Shown: positions 24,748 to 34,124, counted from the first letter of the stretch. The stretch is DNA of 64,000 nucleotides from Psychrobacillus antarcticus (GCF_029533155.1 NZ_JAIZDB010000001.1:62001-126000), one strand, 5' to 3'. Notes: generated from the letters alone by a model not told the origin. Numbers and translations: made by a program.

Positions 24748-27381
24748 TTACTTACCCCCTGACCCTTTAAACAACTTAACCAACTCATTAATGATTAACG
24801 GCAATAAGCTAAGTCCCGCTACAATAATCCAATCCGTAGAACCTAACGATTGAACGCTAAACATTTTGGCTATTGGTCCAATGGAAACTATTAATACTTG
24901 TATAATAATCCCAACCAGCGTAGAAGCTAACAAAAATTTATTTTTGAATATACCTACCTTAAATACTGATTGGTTCATCGATCTAAAATTAAACGAATGG
25001 ATTAACTGAGAAAAACTAAGTGTAATAAATGCCATTGTCTGTGCATGCATTAATACATTCTCTGGAACATCCGATGTTTCGCCATTTAAACCTATGACAA
25101 AAGCGGCAAGTGTAATTACACCGATTAACAATCCGTTCAACAATAAGAATGGTAGCATTCCATGAAAAAGTCCCTCTTTTTTTCCTCTTGGCTTCTCTTT
25201 CATCACACCCGGTTCCTCTGGATCTACACCAAGAGCCAATGCAGGAAATGTATCCGTTACTAAGTTCACCCAAAGAATATGGATGGAACGGAGTGGAGTG
25301 GGCCATCCAGCGGCAATCGCAAAAAATAGTGCAATAATTTCACCTAAATTACAGGAAATCAAAAAGATAACCGATTTTTTTATATTTTTATATATATTTC
25401 GGCCTTCCTCAACTGCTTTTACAATAGAGGCAAAGTTATCATCGGTCAATACCATGTCTGATGCACCTTTTGCTACATCGGTTCCTGTAATTCCCATTGC
25501 AACTCCAATATCAGCTTCTTTCAGTGATGGTGCATCATTGACACCATCTCCTGTCATCGAAACAGTATGACCAACAGCCTTTAAGGCTTGAACGATTTTC
25601 ACCTTATGTTCAGGAGAAACTCGCGCAAAAACGTTAGTCACATTACATGCATTTTTTATATCTTCGTCCGTTAAGCTATCCAGCTCTATGCCTTCCATAA
25701 CTTCCGACTCTTGCGCTGCAATACCTAACTCATGAGCAATGGCAAAGGCTGTATCTCTATGATCTCCTGTTATCATTACAGTTCGAATACCAGCTGTTTT
25801 ACATACCTCAATAGATTCCTTCACTTCTAATCTTGGTGGGTCCATCATCCCAACAAACCCCACAAATATTAAATCTTCCTCTGCTCCCTCTACTCCTTCA
25901 TGACCCTCCACTTGGTAGGCAGCAGCTAATACACGAAGAGCTGATTGCGACATAGTATGAGAAGCGTCCATGATTTCAGTTTGTATTTTCTCTGTTAATG
26001 GAATTATGCCTTCTTTAGTCATGATACGGTTACAGCGATTTAGTAATCGATCTATTGCGCCCTTTGTCATGCGATAATATACATTTTTGTGTATATGCAC
26101 TGTGGTCATTAATTTCCGGTCCGAATCGAACGGAATCTCTTGAAGGCGTTGATACTCTTTCTCTAATTCGCTTTTATTTAATCGATTATGAGCTCCTGCA
26201 GCCACTAATGCTATTTCAGTGGGATCACCAGTTTGCGCATCTTTTGTATACGTTGCATCATTGCACAATACAAAAATTTTCATCATTCGATTATGTATAT
26301 CGTTTTCTAACTGAAAATCTGTTATATCCTGTATTTGTCCATCGGCATAAAATTTTGTTACCGTCATTTTGTTTTGTGTGAGTGTTCCCGTTTTATCGGA
26401 ACAAATAACGTTTACCGAACCTAATGCTTCAACAGCTGGTAGTTTTCGAATAATGACATGCTGTTTAATCATTCTCTGAACACCGATAGCAAGAACAATG
26501 GATACTATAGCTGGCATCCCTTCCGGAATAGCAGCAACCGCCAGGCTTATAGCAATCATGAACATCTCCAGGAAATCTCGACCTTGTAAAACTCCTATTA
26601 AAAACATGACAAGTGAAATGACCAAAGCTGCTATTCCTAGATATTTCCCGACCTGCGCTAGGCTTTTTTGTAGTGGCGTTTGCTCATCGACTGTCATATT
26701 TAACATGCCAGCAATTTTACCAATCTGCGTATCCATTCCTGTAGCTACAGCTATTCCTGTACCTCGTCCGACCGTTACAAGTGTTGACATAAATAACATG
26801 TTTTTCTGATCCCCAAGGGGAATATCCTGATTGTCCTTTTCTAAAAGAGCAAATGCATCTTTATCGACCGGAACTGACTCTCCGGTAAGTGCTGCTTCTT
26901 CGACCTTCAGATTGGCAGATTCAATTAGCCGTATATCACATGGAATATAAGAGCCTGCGCTTACCACAATAAAGTCTCCCGGCACCACTTCCGCTGAGTC
27001 AATTTCTTTCATTTCTCCATCTCTTTGCACAATCGCTTTAGGGGTGGCCATATTTTTAAGAGCCTCAAGTGCATCTTCTGCTTTGGACTCTTGAATAACT
27101 CCTACAACTGCGTTAATTATGACAACTAGTCCGATAATAATTGCATCCGCAATCTCTCCGACAAAAGCCGAAACCACAGCCGCAATTATTAATACATAAA
27201 TGAGCACATTGTTAAGCTGAGCAAATATTCTCTCTACCCAGGTTTTCTTGCGATTAGTAGCCAATCTATTAGGACCGTATTGTTCCAATCGCTTTTGTGC
27301 TTCCTGCTCCGTAATTCCTTTATCACTTTTAAGATGAAGGTCTGTTAACACTTCTTCTGGAGATTTTTTATACCAACTCAA
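24748..27381 (-). CDS. P-type cation ATPase, calcium-type (P2A, YloB-like)
   Basis: 877 residues. All P-type motifs are present: TGES in the actuator domain, phosphorylation [17 protein letters not shown] in the nucleotide domain and [16 protein letters not shown] in the hinge. The M4 motif PEGMPA and the M6 stretch [13 protein letters not shown] fit the SERCA-type (P2A) calcium pumps rather than heavy-metal types, which would show CPx. It exports calcium or a related divalent cation. Ten membrane helices are expected. B. subtilis YloB is linked to spore heat resistance. The DUF4825 and serine hydrolase genes follow directly. An RsbR-type gene diverges upstream. Confidence 0.87.
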   Translation of the reverse strand: MSWYKKSPEEVLTDLHLKSDKGITEQEAQKRLEQYGPNRLATNRKKTWVERIFAQLNNVLIYVLIIAAVVSAFVGEIADAIIIGLVVIINAVVGVIQESKAEDALEALKNMATPKAIVQRDGEMKEIDSAEVVPGDFIVVSAGSYIPCDIRLIESANLKVEEAALTGESVPVDKDAFALLEKDNQDIPLGDQKNMLFMSTLVTVGRGTGIAVATGMDTQIGKIAGMLNMTVDEQTPLQKSLAQVGKYLGIAALVISLVMFLIGVLQGRDFLEMFMIAISLAVAAIPEGMPAIVSIVLAIGVQRMIKQHVIIRKLPAVEALGSVNVICSDKTGTLTQNKMTVTKFYADGQIQDITDFQLENDIHNRMMKIFVLCNDATYTKDAQTGDPTEIALVAAGAHNRLNKSELEKEYQRLQEIPFDSDRKLMTTVHIHKNVYYRMTKGAIDRLLNRCNRIMTKEGIIPLTEKIQTEIMDASHTMSQSALRVLAAAYQVEGHEGVEGAEEDLIFVGFVGMMDPPRLEVKESIEVCKTAGIRTVMITGDHRDTAFAIAHELGIAAQESEVMEGIELDSLTDEDIKNACNVTNVFARVSPEHKVKIVQALKAVGHTVSMTGDGVNDAPSLKEADIGVAMGITGTDVAKGASDMVLTDDNFASIVKAVEEGRNIYKNIKKSVIFLISCNLGEIIALFFAIAAGWPTPLRSIHILWVNLVTDTFPALALGVDPEEPGVMKEKPRGKKEGLFHGMLPFLLLNGLLIGVITLAAFVIGLNGETSDVPENVLMHAQTMAFITLSFSQLIHSFNFRSMNQSVFKVGIFKNKFLLASTLVGIIIQVLIVSIGPIAKMFSVQSLGSTDWIIVAGLSLLPLIINELVKLFKGSGGK

Positions 27382-27518
27382 CTATTTCACCTTCACTTTC
27401 CTACAACGATTTTCAATTTTTCATGGTAATCTTATAAGCTATTATTCCACTTAATTGGAATAATTTGTCCTATACCCTTACAATAATAATAATAGAACGA
27501 TTGAAGGAGATAGACAAA

Positions 27519-28343
27519 ATGAGTCATCTAAACAAAGAATTATATGATTTTATTATATCGAATAAATCGGCAATAACAGATGCATGGTTAGCTCAACAAT
27601 CAAAAGATGATCCAACTTATACTGTATTACAAGATCATACATATTTAAGGAAAGAAAATGGAGCTCTTATAGAGGCTATTTCTTCTGTATATATCCAGGA
27701 TTCATTTGAATATGTAGAATATATCAACACTCAATCCGCAGAAGTGGCAGAAAAACGAGCAAAAGAAAAATATCCTTTGTATGAAAGCATTCGCAGTTTC
27801 CGCAATGTCCGGATAGCCTATTGGATTTTTGTTCAAAAATTCATCCAGCAGTCTACCACGGTTGTTACAGGGGAAAATGTAGCTGAATGGTCAAATCTAA
27901 TGAATACTGCATTTGACTACATCATAGAAAATTTCGGAAAATATCATCATGAGTATACCCTAAAACTGCTTGCTACCCAACAAGCCCTTATCACAGAGTT
28001 AAGTAGTCCAGTTATCCCTATTAAAGAAGGAATAGGAGTACTACCTTTAGTTGGAAATATTGATACAGAACGTGCTACAACTATTTTAGAATCTACGTTA
28101 GAGCAGAGTTCTGCTAAAAAGCTGACTACTATTTTTATTGATCTTTCCGCAGTACCAGTACTAGATACTACGGTTGCCCAAAAACTTCATCAGCTGCATG
28201 CTGCCCTAAAGCTTATTGGTGTAAATGCCATTTTCTCAGGCATTCGACCTGAACTTGCTCAAACGGCGATTTCGTTAGGTATTAACTTTTCCGGTATGCA
28301 ATCGTATTCCACATTAATGCACGCACTTAAAGCTAATTCTTAA
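27519..28343 (+). CDS. RsbR-type stressosome co-antagonist (STAS domain)
   Basis: 274 residues. A divergent N-terminal globin-like half (about 1-145) is followed by a STAS domain with the conserved FIDLSAVPVLDTTVAQ segment. Thr in DTTV corresponds to the second RsbR phosphorylation site. The region of the first site (PVIPIKEGIGVLPLVG) is also present. RsbR paralogues form the stressosome that controls RsbT and sigma-B; the input here is unknown. ATG at 27521 region follows AAGGAGATAGAC, and the longer in-frame extension lacks a ribosome site. No rsbS or rsbT is adjacent. Confidence 0.82.
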   Translation: MSHLNKELYDFIISNKSAITDAWLAQQSKDDPTYTVLQDHTYLRKENGALIEAISSVYIQDSFEYVEYINTQSAEVAEKRAKEKYPLYESIRSFRNVRIAYWIFVQKFIQQSTTVVTGENVAEWSNLMNTAFDYIIENFGKYHHEYTLKLLATQQALITELSSPVIPIKEGIGVLPLVGNIDTERATTILESTLEQSSAKKLTTIFIDLSAVPVLDTTVAQKLHQLHAALKLIGVNAIFSGIRPELAQTAISLGINFSGMQSYSTLMHALKANS

Positions 28344-28344
28344 G

Positions 28345-28448
28345 TTACCCACAAGATACCCACAATTGTAACTCTTTCAAAAATACTTTCAGAGAGTTAC
28401 TCACATGTGGATAACTCTAAAAAGCGACTATTATTCCACTGTGGATAT
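28345..28448. other. Cluster of DnaA-box-like nonamers
   Basis: TTACCCACA (28345-28353), ATACCCACA (28356-28364), a perfect TTATCCACA on the minus strand (28406-28414) and ATATCCACA on the minus strand (28440-28448) lie within 104 bp between the RsbR and VOC genes. One is a perfect DnaA box; the others have one or two mismatches. This could titrate DnaA or be chance in AT-rich DNA. Confidence 0.4.
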
Positions 28449-28465
28449 AATTTGTCGCTTTCTTT
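28419..28465. terminator. Possible terminator between converging genes
   Basis: AAAGCGAC (28421-28428) and GTCGCTTT (28454-28461) can pair around a long 25-nt loop, followed by CTTTTATT on the plus strand. The loop is unusually large and contains one DnaA-like box. Confidence 0.45.
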
Positions 28466-29118
28466 TATTGAATCGCTATTTTACCTTCTCTATTTACTAG
28501 AATTTCTTTTCCATCTTCCAACACTATTTCTAATGGAGAAGTCTCACTCATTCTTCTAGAAAAATACCATTGTCTATTTGGAGGAACTAATAAAATAAAT
28601 GTATCTTTTTTTCCTAGAAAGTTTAATTCTTCCGGTTCAATTTGGACATGGCCGTAAACTGGAATACCAATTTCTTTTAGCTTCTCTCCTGCTTCTTCTA
28701 CAAATGGGGTAGTAATACTTACCTCACTTAGGTTTAATAATGACTCGATACTGAAGTCACTCCATTTATCTACGTTTCGTCTCGCAATTAGTTCAATCAC
28801 ATTACCTGCTGGATCTTCAAAATAAATCGCATCTGCTTCAAACCTAGCGTAATAGGTTTCATCTAAAGAGTTTTCTCTATTTAATAACACTCTTTCTTTT
28901 GCCCAATGCTTAGCAAGTGTAAATTGATTGCCTGGTATATTAATGGCAAAGTGGTAGGAAGTCTGTAATTCGGAAAGTCGAAAAATAAGCGTTGAAGTTC
29001 CAATAGTTAGTTGAAAATATTCATCTGTAGATTCATCAATAGGAATTTCTAAAACATTTCCATAGAAGCCCTGCAATTGTTTTAATTGATTTGTATATAG
29101 AGTTACTCTCTTAAACAT
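28465..29118 (-). CDS. VOC-superfamily (glyoxalase/bleomycin-resistance fold) protein
   Basis: 217 residues. The first half has the paired beta-alpha-beta units of the vicinal-oxygen-chelate fold (KRVTLYTNQLKQLQGFYGN and YFEDPAGNVIELIAR). The second half seems a divergent repeat plus a tail. Family members include glyoxalases, dioxygenases and drug-binding proteins; without a clear His/Glu metal set I cannot choose. It lies 13 bases after the ASCH gene stop and is probably cotranscribed with it. Confidence 0.75.
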   Translation of the reverse strand: MFKRVTLYTNQLKQLQGFYGNVLEIPIDESTDEYFQLTIGTSTLIFRLSELQTSYHFAINIPGNQFTLAKHWAKERVLLNRENSLDETYYARFEADAIYFEDPAGNVIELIARRNVDKWSDFSIESLLNLSEVSITTPFVEEAGEKLKEIGIPVYGHVQIEPEELNFLGKKDTFILLVPPNRQWYFSRRMSETSPLEIVLEDGKEILVNREGKIAIQ

Positions 29119-29131
29119 ATTCTCTCCTCCA

Positions 29132-29575
29132 TTACTTTTCGTCTATCAGTTCAAAACGCTCACAAACTAGTAGCATCTCTTGTGAAAACTCTCTACCCGT
29201 TCCTTTTAACTCGTTTGTGAAAAATTCGATATGGACCTTGCGCCAATGTTCGTAGGTGCCATCTCCTTCGCCTTCTGCATAAGCAAACTCCGGTGCGACT
29301 TCGTTCATCGGCATTATTTTCACATCAGAGGTTCGAATTATACAAACCGGTTCATCCTTACTATTCAGTACAATACTATAATCATCTGTCTTTGGAAGTT
29401 GCTCATTCTCTAATTCATACAGTAGATGCAAAGAGCAAGTAGCAGATTTTACCCCATTTACAACTAGTTGAGCCAGTTCGTCGGGAATCCCACCGAACTG
29501 CCATGATGTAACTGAGAGTGGTTTTTCTTTTCCTTCCCAATAAGTATCCCAATACTTTTGTGCTAATTCATTCAT
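29132..29575 (-). CDS. ASCH domain protein
   Basis: 147 residues with the ASCH beta-barrel pattern: VNGVKSATCSLHLL carries the GxKxxT motif, and EPVCIIRTSDVKIMPMNEV, AEGEGDGTYEHWRKVHIEFF and MLLVCERFEL complete the family signature. ASCH domains bind or modify RNA; relatives hydrolyse N4-acetylcytidine. The ATG at 29575 is eight bases from GAGGT; two upstream in-frame ATG codons lack a ribosome site. Divergent from the ArsR gene. Confidence 0.83.
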   Translation of the reverse strand: MNELAQKYWDTYWEGKEKPLSVTSWQFGGIPDELAQLVVNGVKSATCSLHLLYELENEQLPKTDDYSIVLNSKDEPVCIIRTSDVKIMPMNEVAPEFAYAEGEGDGTYEHWRKVHIEFFTNELKGTGREFSQEMLLVCERFELIDEK

Positions 29576-29641
29576 CTGTAAAACCTCATTCATTTTGTTT
29601 TTCGTTAAATTCAGTATATTAGACAATTCCTTTAATTACTA

Positions 29642-29670
29642 TTGCAATTAAGTGGATTTATTCTTATACT
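29642..29670 (+). promoter_or_regulatory. sigma-A promoter of the ArsR-SulP-AlaX operon
   Basis: TTGCAA (29642-29647), 17-bp spacer, TATACT (29665-29670). A palindromic operator follows 10 bp after the -10 box. Confidence 0.75.
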
Positions 29671-29680
29671 ACACATACTA

Positions 29681-29704
29681 ACATATTCAGATATTTGAAT
29701 ATGT
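29681..29704 (+). promoter_or_regulatory. ArsR-type operator (palindrome)
   Basis: ACATATTCA and TGAATATGT form perfect 9-bp arms around a 6-bp AT-rich centre. It lies between the promoter and the regulator start codon, covering the transcription start. The ATATTCA half-site fits operators of ArsR/SmtB-family repressors, so autoregulation by the adjacent ArsR-like protein is likely. Confidence 0.75.
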
Positions 29705-29723
29705 ATAAAATGGAGTGATAGTC

Positions 29724-30053
29724 ATGTCGAATGATTTACAGCAATTTAAAGCAGATTTTTTTAAAGCTTTAGCGCATCCACTACGTATTCGAATATTGGA
29801 AGTACTCGCAGAGGGCGAGATAAGTGTCAATGATATCCAACAGATCCTCAGTAGTGAGGGATCTACCGTTTCCCAACAATTAAGTGTACTTAGAGGTAAA
29901 AATATTGTCGTTGGTCGAAAAGACGGAAAAAAAGTTTTATATTCTCTGAGAGATCCAGCTATTATCGAATTATTAAAAGTAGCCCGTGATCTTTTTAATA
30001 ATCATCTTATCGATACAATTTCGATGTACGAGGAATTAGAAGGACAAAAATAA
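29724..30053 (+). CDS. ArsR/SmtB-family repressor
   Basis: 109 residues, a winged-helix regulator with FKALAHPLRIRILEVLAEG and the recognition helix region STVSQQLSVLRGKNIV. It has no cysteine and no CxC metal motif, so the ligand is not a soft metal bound in the classical alpha3 site; C-terminal His/Asp/Glu (HLIDTISMYEELE) could bind zinc-like ions or another ligand. ATG at 29724 follows GGAGTG. It sits 19 bases before the SulP gene and controls it in all likelihood through the palindrome upstream. Confidence 0.87.
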   Translation: MSNDLQQFKADFFKALAHPLRIRILEVLAEGEISVNDIQQILSSEGSTVSQQLSVLRGKNIVVGRKDGKKVLYSLRDPAIIELLKVARDLFNNHLIDTISMYEELEGQK

Positions 30054-30072
30054 GGAAGAAGAAGGGATTTCA

Positions 30073-31809
30073 GTGAAATTTCTATTTAAAGGGAATAGAT
30101 TAAATTATTCTATGCAGCATTTTCAAAAGGATTTACTTTCTGGATTAATCGTCGGGGTCATTGCTATTCCATTAGCAATGGCTTTTGCAATTGCTTCAGG
30201 AGTAAAACCGGAATATGGTATTTATACGACGATTATCGCAGGAATCATCATATCGATTTTTGGAGGATCTAAGTTCCAAATAGGCGGTCCTACAGGAGCT
30301 TTTGTGCCTATTCTATTAGGAATTGTGATTGCCTATGGCTACGAGGATTTATTATTAGCAGGCTTGCTTGCAGGAATCATGTTAGTAGTAATGGGGTTAT
30401 TTAAAATCGGTACGCTCATTAAGTTTATCCCTCGACCTGTTACAATAGGTTTTACTTCTGGGATAGCAGTTATAATATTTACCGGTCAAATCTCCAATTT
30501 ACTCGGCCTAACAAATATTGAAAAACACGAGCGTTTTATAGATAATATGTCGGAGATTGGTATTCACATAAATACATTCAATATTTACAGCTTGATTGTG
30601 GGCATTATTTGTTTGTTCTTTATAATTGGGACTCCCAAAGTATTGCCAAAAGTTCCAGGACCGATTATTGGTCTAATTGTCTCTACTATCGCAGCAAGTC
30701 TCTTTTTTCATGGAGAAGTTGCAACTATCGGCTCTGCATATGGCGGAATTACTAGCTCCCTTCCCGTACTACAATTTCCAGATATAACTTGGGAACGTGT
30801 GGAACGGCTCATTGCTCCCGCATTTGCCATTGCTATTTTAGGGGGAATTGAATCATTACTATCCGCAGTTGTTGCAGATTCGATGACAGGCACAAAACAT
30901 AATAGTAATAAGGAATTGATAGGTCAAGGGCTTGCTAATATCATAACGCCTTTGTTTGGCGGGATACCGGCTACAGGAGCAATTGCTCGAACTGCTACAA
31001 ATATTCAATCCGGTGCGACTTCTAGAACGTCAGGAGTTATTCACGGGCTTTTCGTCTTGCTTACACTCGTCCTGTTTGCACCGTTTGCTTCTCAAATTCC
31101 ACTTGCGAGTATGGCACCCGTACTGATGATGGTTGCGTTCAATATGAGTGAACGAAAACCCTTTTATAAAATCTTAAAGATCAAAAACGGTGAATCTCTT
31201 GTTTTATTACTAACCTTTGTGTTTACTGTATTTACGAGTATCACCACAGCTGTTGTCGTTGGTTTAGCATTATCTATTATTCTATTCTTACAAAGAATGG
31301 TTAATACAGAAATTGTGACGAAGGTTTTACCTGACCATTCTAGCCCAAGACAAACTGTCCACCAAGGCGTTGTTCACACGGGGCATGATTGCCCGCAAAT
31401 TGATATGTTTACGATCAATGGCCCACTATTTTTTGGGACTGCCGAGTTGTTTGAAACTCGTATCATGGAAACCATTCATTCCGATGCTACTGTACTAATT
31501 CTTCGAATGGGAGATGTTCCTTTTATCGATACAACTGCGGAGGAAAATTTACTTAGTGTGATGAAACACTTCCAAAGCAAAAATGGAATTATTTTAGTAT
31601 CTGAGGCTTCACCAAGCTTACTAAATTCTTTCCAAAAGACGGATATTTATGACTTTATAGGTGAGCACCACTTTTTCTCAAGAACTGGTGAAGCAATCGA
31701 CTTTGCACTAAATCTCATTAATCATGATTCCTGTATCGGTTGTACGCATTTTGCCTTTAAAGAATGCTCAAAACTTTCAAATCCTAAAGGAGCTCATTTG
31801 CATGACTAA
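30073..31809 (+). CDS. SulP-family anion transporter with STAS domain and Cys/His tail
   Basis: 578 residues: about 10-14 membrane helices with the SLC26/SulP N-terminal GLIVGVIAIPLAMAFAIASG and GPTGAFVPI, then a STAS domain (about 440-555, VPFIDTTAEENL). Family members carry sulfate, bicarbonate or other anions with sodium or protons. After the STAS domain is a short tail with CIGCTHFAFKEC and a His-rich end, which is not part of the core family and could bind metal or sense redox. GTG start after GAAGAAGAAGGG. The alaX gene overlaps its last codons by eight bases. The substrate is unknown. Confidence 0.88.
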   Translation: MKFLFKGNRLNYSMQHFQKDLLSGLIVGVIAIPLAMAFAIASGVKPEYGIYTTIIAGIIISIFGGSKFQIGGPTGAFVPILLGIVIAYGYEDLLLAGLLAGIMLVVMGLFKIGTLIKFIPRPVTIGFTSGIAVIIFTGQISNLLGLTNIEKHERFIDNMSEIGIHINTFNIYSLIVGIICLFFIIGTPKVLPKVPGPIIGLIVSTIAASLFFHGEVATIGSAYGGITSSLPVLQFPDITWERVERLIAPAFAIAILGGIESLLSAVVADSMTGTKHNSNKELIGQGLANIITPLFGGIPATGAIARTATNIQSGATSRTSGVIHGLFVLLTLVLFAPFASQIPLASMAPVLMMVAFNMSERKPFYKILKIKNGESLVLLLTFVFTVFTSITTAVVVGLALSIILFLQRMVNTEIVTKVLPDHSSPRQTVHQGVVHTGHDCPQIDMFTINGPLFFGTAELFETRIMETIHSDATVLILRMGDVPFIDTTAEENLLSVMKHFQSKNGIILVSEASPSLLNSFQKTDIYDFIGEHHFFSRTGEAIDFALNLINHDSCIGCTHFAFKECSKLSNPKGAHLHD

Positions 31810-32974
31810 CAAACTCTATTATGAAAATCCCAACATCCAATCCTTTCAAGCCAAAGTAATAGAACAACAACATGATTATGTTGTACTTTCCGAGACTGCC
31901 TTCTACCCTACTGGAGGTGGTCAGCCACATGACCTTGGTTTTTTAAATGGTTTTGAAGTGACAAATGTAGAAGTAGTAGAAGGAGAAATAAGACATTTCC
32001 TTACTAAACCTTTACCTGAAAACACGACAGATGTAACTGGACAGATTGACTGGAAACGTCGTTTCGATCATATGCAGCAGCATGCAGGTCAGCATATTCT
32101 ATCTGCAGCCTTTGAACAATTATTTGGGCTACAAACGATTAGCTTTCATTTAGGAACAGATACTGTCACGATAGACTTACATATTTCCGATGTGTCTGAA
32201 ATGCAATTAGCTGAAGTTGAGCAGCTTGCAAACGAAATTATTTTGGAGAATCGTCCAATTGAAACAAAGTGGGTAACGGAAGAGGAATTACCCAATTATA
32301 ATCTCCGAAAAGCGACATCTTTAAAAGAAAATATTAGACTCGTTATTATTCCTGACTTCGATTACAATGCATGTGGCGGAACTCATCCTGCATCTACCGG
32401 ACAAGTAAGAGCCATTAAAATTCTTCAAACAGAAAAACAAAAAAAACTTGTGCGAGTAGAGTTCATTTGTGGAGAAAGAATCCTCACACATTTACATAGG
32501 AAGCACCAAGTACTAGTAAATTTAGTCAGCACATTAAGCACCCCTGAAAACAAAATAGTGGATGCAACGAAAAATATTTTAGTACAAAATAAATCCTTAG
32601 AAAAACAAATAGCAGACTTATCAAATTCCCTACTAGAAAACAAAGCACAAGAGTTAATAAAGAATGCCATTGGAACGAAGATCACTAGTACATTTGAACA
32701 TAAATCCATGCAAGAGCTTCAAAAACTAGCTAAATTAGTAATCCAACAAACGCCAAAATCAATATGTGTCTTTGTCTCCAACAATCAGGACAAGTTACAA
32801 ATAGTCGCTGCGAAAGGAGACGAAGTAGAGCAAAGTATGAAAGAGCTAATAGAACATGTCCTGCTTTATATCAACGGTAAAGGCGGTGGCAATGAGCGTA
32901 TGGCTCAAGGCGGTGGAGAGAAAAATTTAACAAGTGAGCAATTACTCGAAAAGGCAATATCCTATATTCAGTAA
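31802..32974 (+). CDS. Alanyl-tRNA editing protein AlaX-like, with DHHA1 domain
   Basis: 390 residues. The AlaRS-type editing domain shows the zinc and catalytic motifs HMQQHAGQHILS and CGGTHPAS. A coiled helical stretch (about 250-320) leads to a DHHA1 domain with the glycine-rich NGKGGGNERMAQGGG. This is the long AlaX form that removes serine or glycine from mischarged tRNA-Ala. ATG at 31802 follows AAAGGAG by nine bases; a longer frame from 31724 only reads through the SulP end. It overlaps the SulP gene by eight bases and is cotranscribed with ArsR and SulP. Confidence 0.9.
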   Translation: MTNKLYYENPNIQSFQAKVIEQQHDYVVLSETAFYPTGGGQPHDLGFLNGFEVTNVEVVEGEIRHFLTKPLPENTTDVTGQIDWKRRFDHMQQHAGQHILSAAFEQLFGLQTISFHLGTDTVTIDLHISDVSEMQLAEVEQLANEIILENRPIETKWVTEEELPNYNLRKATSLKENIRLVIIPDFDYNACGGTHPASTGQVRAIKILQTEKQKKLVRVEFICGERILTHLHRKHQVLVNLVSTLSTPENKIVDATKNILVQNKSLEKQIADLSNSLLENKAQELIKNAIGTKITSTFEHKSMQELQKLAKLVIQQTPKSICVFVSNNQDKLQIVAAKGDEVEQSMKELIEHVLLYINGKGGGNERMAQGGGEKNLTSEQLLEKAISYIQ

Positions 32975-33000
32975 GCACCGTTCCACAAATATCCTCCTGA

Positions 33001-33009
33001 CATATACTA
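33001..33009 (+). promoter_or_regulatory. Sigma-K-like -10 element
   Basis: CATATACTA is a perfect CATANNNTA, 32 bp before the ATG of the low-complexity protein gene, giving a start near 33016. A fitting -35 AC is at an unusual distance, so this is tentative. Sporulation expression in the mother cell would fit the product. Confidence 0.45.
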
Positions 33010-33040
33010 AGTTGATAACTTATGAAAGGAGGATTTAGCA

Positions 33041-33550
33041 ATGAACCAATTTCCTTTTCAACAAGATCCACAAGACTTTCAAGGATTTCCTTCCATTGAG
33101 GGGCAACAACAATTTGGATCTCAACAGTTTCCAGGAGGTATGATGCCTCCGTTCGGACAACAGCAGTTTCCCGGGAATATGTTCCCTCCATTTGGAGGAC
33201 AACAAGGACCATCATTCCCTCCTAGTTTTCCACCCGGTGGGCAACAACCAGGACCACCATCGCCACCGCGTTTTCCATCAGGCGGACAACAACAACAGGG
33301 AGCCCCAACTAGTCCCCCACCATCTTTCGTTCCACAAAGACAAAGTGTTGGAGTATTCGCTGTAGATCCGGGTGCAATTCGAGGATGCTTGTTCCGCTAT
33401 ACGTATGTATGGTTGAATAATGGTAATGCGTTTTGGTTTTACCCAACATTTGTCGGCAGAAGATCCACTTCTGGTTTTAGATGGAACGGATTCAGGTGGA
33501 CTTTTTATGGAACAGATTTAGAGAGAATTTCCTCTTTTCAATGTTTTTAA
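33041..33550 (+). CDS. Low-complexity Pro/Gly/Gln protein with conserved C-terminal domain
   Basis: 169 residues. Residues 1-105 are PFGQQQFPG, PPSFPPGGQQ and similar repeats; residues 110-169 form a compact aromatic-rich domain (GCLFRYTYVWLNNGNAFWFY, then RRSTSGFRWNGFRW). I recall related domains in uncharacterised Bacillus proteins sometimes labelled 'transporter' without basis. No signal peptide. The repeats resemble those of the CotD-like gene at 11937-12305, and a sigma-K-like -10 precedes it, so a spore-surface role is a reasonable inference. AAAGGAGG precedes ATG, and a terminator follows. Confidence 0.65.
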   Translation: MNQFPFQQDPQDFQGFPSIEGQQQFGSQQFPGGMMPPFGQQQFPGNMFPPFGGQQGPSFPPSFPPGGQQPGPPSPPRFPSGGQQQQGAPTSPPPSFVPQRQSVGVFAVDPGAIRGCLFRYTYVWLNNGNAFWFYPTFVGRRSTSGFRWNGFRWTFYGTDLERISSFQCF

Positions 33551-33563
33551 TAGGATAAATCTA

Positions 33564-33588
33564 CCGAGCGTATTGCTCGGTTTTTTTT
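33564..33588 (+). terminator. Intrinsic terminator
   Basis: CCGAGC and GCTCGG, 5-nt loop, followed by eight T residues on the plus strand, just after the low-complexity protein gene. Confidence 0.85.
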
Positions 33589-33711
33589 ATTATTAGAAGT
33601 GTAGTAATTCGCATGCTACAAAATGCAATATTTACAAATGTTATGCCACAAAGTAGTATATACTTAACTAGCTAAATAAAATTCATTTACATTCAAAGGA
33701 GAGTTTCATCA

Positions 33712-34107
33712 ATGAATCCACTTATTCATGAGCTTTTTCAAAAATCTCGTTTTTTATCACAAGAAGTTAATAATACATTAAAAGAGTATAATTTATTTGC
33801 TTCTCAGTGGTCGGTTCTCTACTGCATACAACGACATAAAGAAATGACATTGACTCAGATCTGGAAATACTTAAATGTAGAAGCACCCACTATTACAAGA
33901 ACTGTAAACAGATTAGCCGAACTTGGCTGGATTGACATATGCTCCAGTAAAGATAAACGAGAGAAAATTGTAAAACTTTCCGAACAAGCATTACAACAGT
34001 TTCCAGCTATCAAAGCAGCTATGACGGAATTTGAGGATCGAATGGTCGATAGTTTGTCAGATGATGAAGAAGCTCAAATGCTCGAACTCTTACAAAAAAT
34101 TAAATAA
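33712..34107 (+). CDS. MarR-family regulator
   Basis: 131 residues with the MarR winged helix: LTQIWKYLNVEAPTITRTVNRLAELGWI and the wing CSSKDKREKIVKLSE. It is followed after 17 bases by an MFS exporter gene and probably controls it. A palindrome-like AAGTA-N5-TACTT lies about 60 bases upstream and could be its operator. ATG follows AAAGGAGAG. Confidence 0.87.
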   Translation: MNPLIHELFQKSRFLSQEVNNTLKEYNLFASQWSVLYCIQRHKEMTLTQIWKYLNVEAPTITRTVNRLAELGWIDICSSKDKREKIVKLSEQALQQFPAIKAAMTEFEDRMVDSLSDDEEAQMLELLQKIK

Positions 34108-34124
34108 ACGGGAGGATTATTCGT

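Noticed and set aside
25016-26381. Several frames of 60-110 codons inside the P-type ATPase gene
   Set aside because: All are shadows of the well-supported 877-residue ATPase in other frames.
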